This document shows, piece by piece, positions 25,601-34,200 of a stretch of 64,000 nucleotides of DNA (within the stretch, counting starts at the first letter, position 1; each line of letters begins with the position of its first letter). The position numbers and the translations under genes are program-made. Location of the stretch: NCBI GenBank assembly GCA_030620095.1, contig JAUTXW010001636.1:283038-347037 (forward strand). The letters run 5' to 3'. This DNA is from Kuschelorhynchus macadamiae. Lineage: Eukaryota > Arthropoda > Insecta > Coleoptera > Curculionidae. Below the pieces are notes generated by a model. It was given only the letters and a program-made list of their open reading frames with translations, was not told the DNA's origin and ran no database searches.

Positions 25601-28600
25601 TTTGTCTGAAAATCCAGGGGTTTTTCAAGGGCTTATAAATTTTGTTGAGGAGTTGGGCCAAGATACACTATCCGCGTTAGGAATGTTAAGTATCGAGAAA
25701 TCGTTTATGAAAGGAATGTGCGTGCAATTTTAACAAACGTGTCATTCAGCATTTTTCCAATTCTAAAACACGAAGAGTAGACCTGAACTTCAAGAGAATT
25801 TAAAGCTCAATTCAAAGATATGATATTTATTTTTATTTTAAGTATGCATATTTTTAAATTTGTTATTGACCTCCCAATATAATTGACCACGAGCCGCCAC
25901 TGATATATATGTTACGATTTTGAAATATTTAGGGAGTTTATAACTGTTACCATTACTAGGAAATATTCTTGCAAACCATAATTATAAAAAACGTTTGGGG
26001 AATTTAACATTTAAGGTATTAATTTGCACTGAAAATGTTTCTAACTCTAAAATAATACTAATATGAAATCACTTTATAACAAACAGTTATTTACAATGAC
26101 ATTAATTTTACTTATCACTCAGTACAAATTCAGCTACTTTATGCCCGACTATCTATCACCAGTGTTTCCTTATCAGCCAACAGAGTACAAACGTGGTATG
26201 ACCCAACAGGGAGCTTTCGCATGATACCATCACAATACAATCAATATTACCATACATTTTATGATTATAGCTCTAAATCCATTTTCAGAATGAAAATCCA
26301 AAAGTTGCAGCAAGTTTTCTATTAATGTATTCGAGAAACAATTTAGAACGAATATCGAGACAGGTAAGAAGCAGAAGACTTTTTTTAATTTTCACTTGAG
26401 TTATTTTTTTATTTAAGTGGCGATTCTTTGAGTAATTAAAAGTAACAATGTGGATGTACAATGTAGGACACTGAAAATTGTAAAAAAAATCTTCTATTTT
26501 TTAAATTCAGCTGTTAACATGGAATAACAATATGACAATTGGCTATTCTATTTTTGTCTTATAGCTCTCACTTCCTCTTACTTCTAGTTGCAAAAAAACA
26601 TGTTTTCTCGGTTCCGTCGGTCTGTCTGTATGTCTATCCGCGATAAAGCTCAAGAACTAATTTCCTATTTACTTCAAGTTTTGATTGAAATTTAAAGGTT
26701 ATATGAGGATGACGTGGTAACTTTTTGGTAAAAATCCAATATGACAGAACAAAATGGCGGCCTATTGAAATGTTTAAAAAATTATTACTTAAACTGCTTA
26801 TCCACATGTTTTAGAAAGGCCATTAATTGGCAAGTTTTACTGCATATCCAAAATGGCGGCCTAATAAAATGTTATAAAAGTCAATGCAAAAAACTACTGC
26901 ATCGATTATGTTAAAATTTTACTCAAAAATCAAATATTATTTAGGGATGATATGGTAAACATTTTGAGACAAATTCAAAATGGTGGCATAATTAAATGTT
27001 TAAAAATATCTGAATCTTAATATCGATTTTTAATCAAATCTGCATAAATGTTAAAATTCGCTCGTAATCTTGGCATTTCTACTCTGATTTTTTTAAATAT
27101 TTACTAAAAATGTATGATATGTATTCTCGAATACTTCCAGATGCCTACTTTCTTTCAATGAAATCTATACAAATGTTTACATTCCGCCGCCATGTTGGCA
27201 TTACCATCTTGAATTTTTAAATTGCACAAAAATGAAGTTCAGTCTTAATTACCCCCAAATGCCAATGAATTTTAATCTAATCTGCAAACATTTTAAAATT
27301 AGTCTGCGATGTTGGGGCTGTCTTATTTAATTGTCAAATATTGACTAAAATTTCATAACTTTCATTCTTAAATACTTCTAGATACGATATTTCAGCCGAA
27401 TCTGTAAAATGACAAAATTTGTTCGCTATATTGGCGCCGCCGCGCCGTTTTGAATTTTGCTGTTGTTATGTTGACGATATCATTTTGATACCGCTATTTT
27501 GAATTATTTAAGAGTGTCACTCTTAAATTTTCACCGATTTTCGGTTTAATCTACACAAAAACAAAATTCGGCGGCAGTATTGGTTCCGCCATTTTGAATT
27601 TCTAAACGTTGACTAAAAAGATTAGGATTTTTTATATCCGAAAGTGTATGCATGTCAAATTTGAAAATAATGTGTAATGTGGAAGTGGTAAAAAATACAT
27701 TACAAAATTTGAACCAGACATGCAAACATACAATGTTAAAAGCATTGTTTTTTAGTTTAAAACTCGTTTAATAATTTATAAACAACTAATTTCGTTTTAA
27801 ACTTAACTTTATTGTACTTATTTACTTTATATTATACTTATTTACCTATATTTATTTATTATTTCTGTAAAATATGTAGTTAATTAATTCAAGAAATGAA
27901 AAACAATTTCGTTTTTCTGGATGCGATTTTGTGATTTCTAAATCTTGGTATAATTTAATTATACCAAGAAAAATATTAGAAGTTTACTGTGTCGTAAATC
28001 TTATTACGAATTTTAATAAAATCCGCACACATTTGTGAAAACACTGAAAATGATGCCATAGAATGGTAAAATACCTATTTGCCTAATTAAGGAATAGGTA
28101 GGAATTCTTCCTTTTGTCGAGGATAAGCATGATCCATTTCTTCATTTTTGTACATACCAATATTTTACAAGTTTTTTTTTGTATCAAACGTAATTTTTGT
28201 GGAAAATTAAAGTTAATCGAGTAAGTAGATTTTTAAGCTATACCGGGAGCAGACCGACCGACCGAAGAAACGCAAAAACATGAGGATCTGTAAAAACCTG
28301 GAACGATGTTTTTTTTTACGTTTAATAATATTTCCTTGCTTTCCCCGCCACTGGTAGTCGTCATAAATGGCCATGTGCACAGATTAATACAGATACCGCA
28401 CTTTGGTTCGGCGCGCATATCATCACATAACCTCAATTTGGGCGGAGACTCTATCAACTCAGCAGCGTTGCGTCGGCCGGAGACTGGCATTATTGTTTCA
28501 GACGTAGTGATGTGCAGTGGCGGCGTTTTTTGTTCTTCGGAGCGCCGCGCCGCGCCGGTCGCTGAAGTAAAGTCTAAATTAAATTTGAATATTTAAAGAC

Positions 28601-31241
28601 TATATAAGATATTATTATAAAAAATAATATCAAAATATGAGCATTTCTTAAAAAAGTCTGTGGTGCTGCCAAACAGGGCAAAATTACTAGCTAATTGTGT
28701 ACGTGTTTTGGGAGCCCCGGCCTCGACAACAAAAGTGTTTGTGGAAATTACAGGCAAAGTAGCGATTACGCGAAGTGAGTGTACATCCCATTTCTTCTTC
28801 ATCGCGTTATTAAATATAAGGATTTTTCGAGATCGCGTTTTTAATCCCGGGATTTCCGAACCTGTAAATGATTGGAAACTGAAAGCCTTAATAGCAGGAA
28901 TTATTTTTTTATTCAATATCTTTTAATTCATTTGTCTAAAAATATTCAAATTTGTTATGTGGACCTCATATTACTTAGAATGTAAAAAACGTCTAATAAC
29001 GTTTTACTTGGTGGTATAGGGCTGACCTATAAAACTGTGGTACTAATTCAAGATGGCGGAATATAATGGCGGCCATATTAAATGTTTGTAATCGTGAAAA
29101 AATTACCCTCTCCCCACGTTTTAGCTTTCCTAGATGCCAAAAATATATTTTATCATTTCTGTCGGTCTGTCTCTTGGTTTGTTTGTCTGTCTGTCTGTAA
29201 GTTCGCGGCATCGTTTAAAAACTACTTATCAGATTGACTTCAAATTTTAGTTGAAAATTGAGGGTCATATGGGGATGACCAGTTAATATTTTGGTAAAAT
29301 AAAATTTTTAAAAATCAACGTAAAATTTTTTTTGTCAATTGGCTTTAAATTTTGCTGAAAAATGAAATGTGCTCTAGTCAAAAGCAGTGTTATCGTGCGG
29401 GTCATACGATTTATCTTTTATTACGTGTAATTATATCCTCCGCATAAAATCCGGAAGATGAATTAGATAGACCTATGATATTTTCATATGAAAAAAGAGG
29501 ATGAACATATAAATACCAGCAGTTGCAAAAATCTTTGAGTTGTCACTTCAAAGTCAGATTGACAAGTCGGTGACAAAATGATTTATAGAAAACAATTTTC
29601 GGGTTTTTTGCATCCACAGGAGACAGTAGCAAAAGCTCTGGGAATCGGTATAAGGACTGAGCAGAAAATTGTGCATGAAAAAAAGCATAATTTACTACCG
29701 AAGAAGATTAAGAAATGTATACGAAAAAAGCCAACGACAGAAGACTTAAGTGACAATGTAAAAATGGATGTTTGTAATACAATTTACGATTTATACACAT
29801 CAAAAACTAATATAACCCTTCAAGTTTTAAAAGAAGCTTTAAAAAATCGAGGCATATTGGAAATTGGACTAAAATCGTTGTCAAAATTAATAAAAATGTT
29901 GGGTTTATAAAAAGGACTGTAATCGAAGATTTTTATGCGAGTTGCCACATATAGCCAGACAGCGTATCCAGTTTTTAAAGAAATACACGGAAAATGTTAA
30001 TTCAAAATTTAGAAAAGTGGTACGTGGTACGGTAAAAGTAGACGAGACTTGGATATTTTCTAATGGAAGTGGTGCGACATTTTGGCAGGACGAGTCTGTA
30101 AAAAGTGTCAAGAGAAAAAAGGGATGTGGGACAGGATTTCTCCCAGGTGCAAGTTTACTGTTTTCTTCAACATCCAAAAGTATGGACTACCATGATAATA
30201 TGACATGTGAACTGTTTGAAAAGTGGTTAAAAGAACAACTGATTTCAAATTTAGATGCATGCTTATCATTCAAGAATCTTTAATAAACAACCTACTTCAT
30301 CCTGGAAGAAAAGTGATATTTATGACTGGCTAATAAAACAAAAACAAAATCCTTTACCCAATATGTTGAAACTAGAACTTCTTTTAATAGCAAAATATAT
30401 TAAAAAACCCACAATATATGCCGTAGATGAAATATTACGGGAAAATGGACATTAGGTTTTACGACTGCCGCCATTGCCAGTTTAACGCAATAGAATTAAT
30501 ATGGGCTGGGGCAAAATCATATTACGAAAAACACGTGAACGATAGTCTTACATCAGATGAAGTGCAAATTGTTTGGCAAGATTCACTAAATTATATTACG
30601 CCGGAGTACTGGAAGAAATCTGTGGAACATACGGGGAAATTAATATGGGACTGGTGGAATCGAGAACGAGTTTTAGATGTCGAAATAGCACCAATGATCA
30701 TTACACCATTTCAGGACGACTGAGAAGATGAGGACTTTTTGAGTGATGATGATATTTTTTAGTCTAATATTAAAAAGTTTCTGAAGGATTATATTAGTCT
30801 TTGACGTGTATAAATCATAAATTGCATTATGAATATCCATTTTTGCATTGTAACTTAAGTCTTTTGCCTTTGGATTTTTTCGAATACATTTCTTAATCTT
30901 GTTCGGAAGTGAATTATATTTTTATTTCATGCACAAGTTTCTGTACATTCCTTATACCGATTCTCAGAGCTTTTGCCACTGGCTCCTGGATATTAGCCAA
31001 TAAATTTTAATTTAAATTTTTTTTTATTAGATTTGACACAATTTTTTTGCTTTTTTTTTTAGTGTACCTCTGTAATTTTGTAGGCAATAAATAAATAATT
31101 ATAGAATACTTGTTCCAATTTTAAAGCGTGATTAAAATAAGTAAATTTTTTTATTACAAACAATTTTTTTAGACAAAATTTGATATATAAAAATCGGTAA
31201 AATCGCTTTACCAGAAACTCGGGACTAACGAAAAATACAGG

Positions 31242-31297
<56 letters not shown>

Positions 31298-34200
31298 CCT
31301 GTATTTTTCGCATGCATGTCCCTTAATTTTAGACTGAAATTTGAAGAAATCGGTTAAGTAGTTTTTTAGCTATGCTGCGAACAGACAGATTGACGGACAG
31401 ACATACCTACAGACAGACCGAATTGAGAAAACATGTTTTCCGGCATCTAGGGACCATTAAACTAAAGATCTGAAAAAATCTCACGAGGGAATTTTCTTGT
31501 GTTTTTAACAAAAGTGTATAATATTTTTGCAAAATAAAAGATTTCTTTGCACAGGGGTGGCCCGCATTTAAATAAATGACACTGTATAAGTGGTTAGATT
31601 TTTAGGTCAAGCGGGGCTCATAATTTTTGGTGATTGATAAAAAAATCTCACTTTCATTAAGTGGCTGTATAAACAGAACATATCCTGATTGTTCCATTGA
31701 TTCGAACCGCCTTCCGACTTTATTGAGGCGCTTGCCATTTTGTGTATTTTTGTTTTTGCCAACCAAAAAATTTGAACCAAATACATATTTAGCAAATTTT
31801 CTTATTTAGTCCCTTGGCATTTAATATACAAAATAATATTAAGTGGCTATCTTAATAATATTGCGTAATATAATAAAAAAAACTATTTTCTTTCTCCCTG
31901 TGTATTTGTAAATAGCCATCGAGATTTAATAGCTCGATAAAATAATCACACAACATTTTGGTATTCACTGTGTTTTCTGATTTGATTCATAATGTTGGTG
32001 ACCTTTGGACCCGTACGATAAGACCGCATTCGACTATATATAATAAACTAGTACGAGTTCAAAATGGGGATTTGTGTTAATGTAAAAACTACTTATTGAA
32101 TTGATTCTAAATTATGCCCAAAAATCAAAAAAAAAAACGTTGGAATGTGTTACTAAATGACTATTCCTAATAGAATGGAAGATTCATAACGAGGAAAATT
32201 CCGGTAGAGAAAATTTACCGATTTTTTCGCTCACTGGTTTAAATTTTGTTTTTAACAAAACTTTATTAGGTTCACTTGTATGTAACTATATATATAAATA
32301 AATCTAAGTCGATTTTAACCTACTGCTGATTTTGTTGTATCGATTTGAAACTTTGCCACCCTATATAATTCGGATGATAATATAATAATTTGCTAGCATC
32401 GGGCTGATCCATGGTACCGATCGATTTCAACCTACTTCTAGCTGGATGAATGGATTTGAAATTTTGCAACTGTATCTTATTCGGATGGCAATACAGTTTG
32501 GCACTATCAAGCTTATCTGATCAGCTCGATGATACTAACCGATTTTAACCTACTTCTAATTCTTGCGAAGATTTGAAAATTTTCAAGCGTACATAACTCG
32601 GATGATAATATAATAATTTGGTACCATCGGGCTGAACGATGGTAACAAATGGTACCGATTGATTTTAACCTGCTTCTAACTGTATGGATCTGAAATTTTG
32701 CAATTATATCTGATTCGGATGATAATATAATTTGGCACCATCGAGCTTATCTGATCAGCTCTATGATACCAATAGATTTTAACCTATTTCTAATTGTTGT
32801 GTTTGAAAATTTGCCACTGTGGGTAATTCAAATGGCAATATCAAAATTTGTTTTAATACGTCAGTAGAGCTTGCTGTCCTCTATCCTTATGCCAAATTTC
32901 CAGTCGATAACAAACCTCCAGATTGGCTGTGCGTCTTCCCTCACCACTTTTTCATATATAGTCAGGTAGGCCTTTATGGCGACTACCTACAATTTTAATG
33001 TTAGCATCTAATTCCTATAAATAAAAATTTTTCTATTTTTAACCACCCCGACTTTCCCCACTTGGGAGTTTCAATAAGTCAGTAGAGTTCGCTGTTTTCT
33101 ATTCAGTTTAGTTATTGTAATTATTCTATTAATCAGTAAAATAATATCTATTTACTTTCTTACTATGCAGAAAAAATATCATGATAAAGACAATAGATCG
33201 ACACCGAAATACCATAGTTTTAATCGAAGTATTCACTTAATGTTATATCTATTTAACAAAAAACATGCGTCAAAGTTTAAAAAGATTTTTTGAAAACAAA
33301 TAGGTTAAAAACCATTTTCAGTTTTTATAAAAGCCGAAGGCGTTTTTAATAAAGATACCATATCTAACATAAATTATGTATATTTATTTTGTCTGTGTGC
33401 TCATTAAATTTATTTTAAAACCGAAATTTCGCACTAACAAAAAACTGCCAACAATGGAATTGATATACTTCCACATTGGTATTTATTGGTACCAAAAAAT
33501 CATCCTATTACTTATTTATGGATATTACAAAAATATAAATGAACAGACAAATTGAATTTGCTGACCAGAAAAACTCTGAAAAACAAAAACATAATATTCC
33601 ATTTTTGTGATGGGGGAGAGTATAATAGTATATAATATTTACGATTTTCACACGCACGCCAATGCCAGAAGTGAAATGAATATAACATAAGCTAAAACCC
33701 TTTCTACATGATACTAAAAGACAAGTTCAGCGATATAACTAATCTAACAATAATATTAAATTTTAACCTTGCTTATATTCTTTAATAAATCTATAAAAAT
33801 TTAAACTACTCTGTACGATCATTACTACTATGTATACACTAAGTTTTCGATATAAATATACTAAACTTGTTTAAACATTACTCACAAAATATTTTAATAA
33901 GGTCCTGCTCAGAATAACTAAAAATATTTCGAGTACATCTCTGAGTTCTCCCTCCCAGCTAATGGGCTCGATTAAACACGTTTATGAATGAAAATTCTAG
34001 GAGTGCGGTATCTGATTGGTTGTTAATCTGTGGCCATGTGCTTGAACCCCCACCTCTTGTTTCATTGGAAACAATGGTCGATAAAATGTGAACGGAACTT
34101 TCCTTATTATGAATCTTTCCTTTTATTAGAAATAGTGAAGTGTCAATTTAGTTCAGTACAACGTCATTTAGTAACACAAATATATTAACTTTCCAAACAT

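Larger units (their letters stand above)
12577..25902 (+). mobile_element. hAT transposon (outer element of the nest)
   Basis: Perfect 12-bp terminal inverted repeats CAGTGGCGGCTC (12577) and GAGCCGCCACTG (ending 25902). The flanking 8 bp are AGATATAT and ATATATAT, one mismatch. hAT sequence proper is about 80 bp on the left and 24570-25902 on the right, where transposase remnants lie. Everything between is later insertion. A 118-bp stretch before the transposase start is tandemly duplicated (about 24940-25150). Confidence 0.8.
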
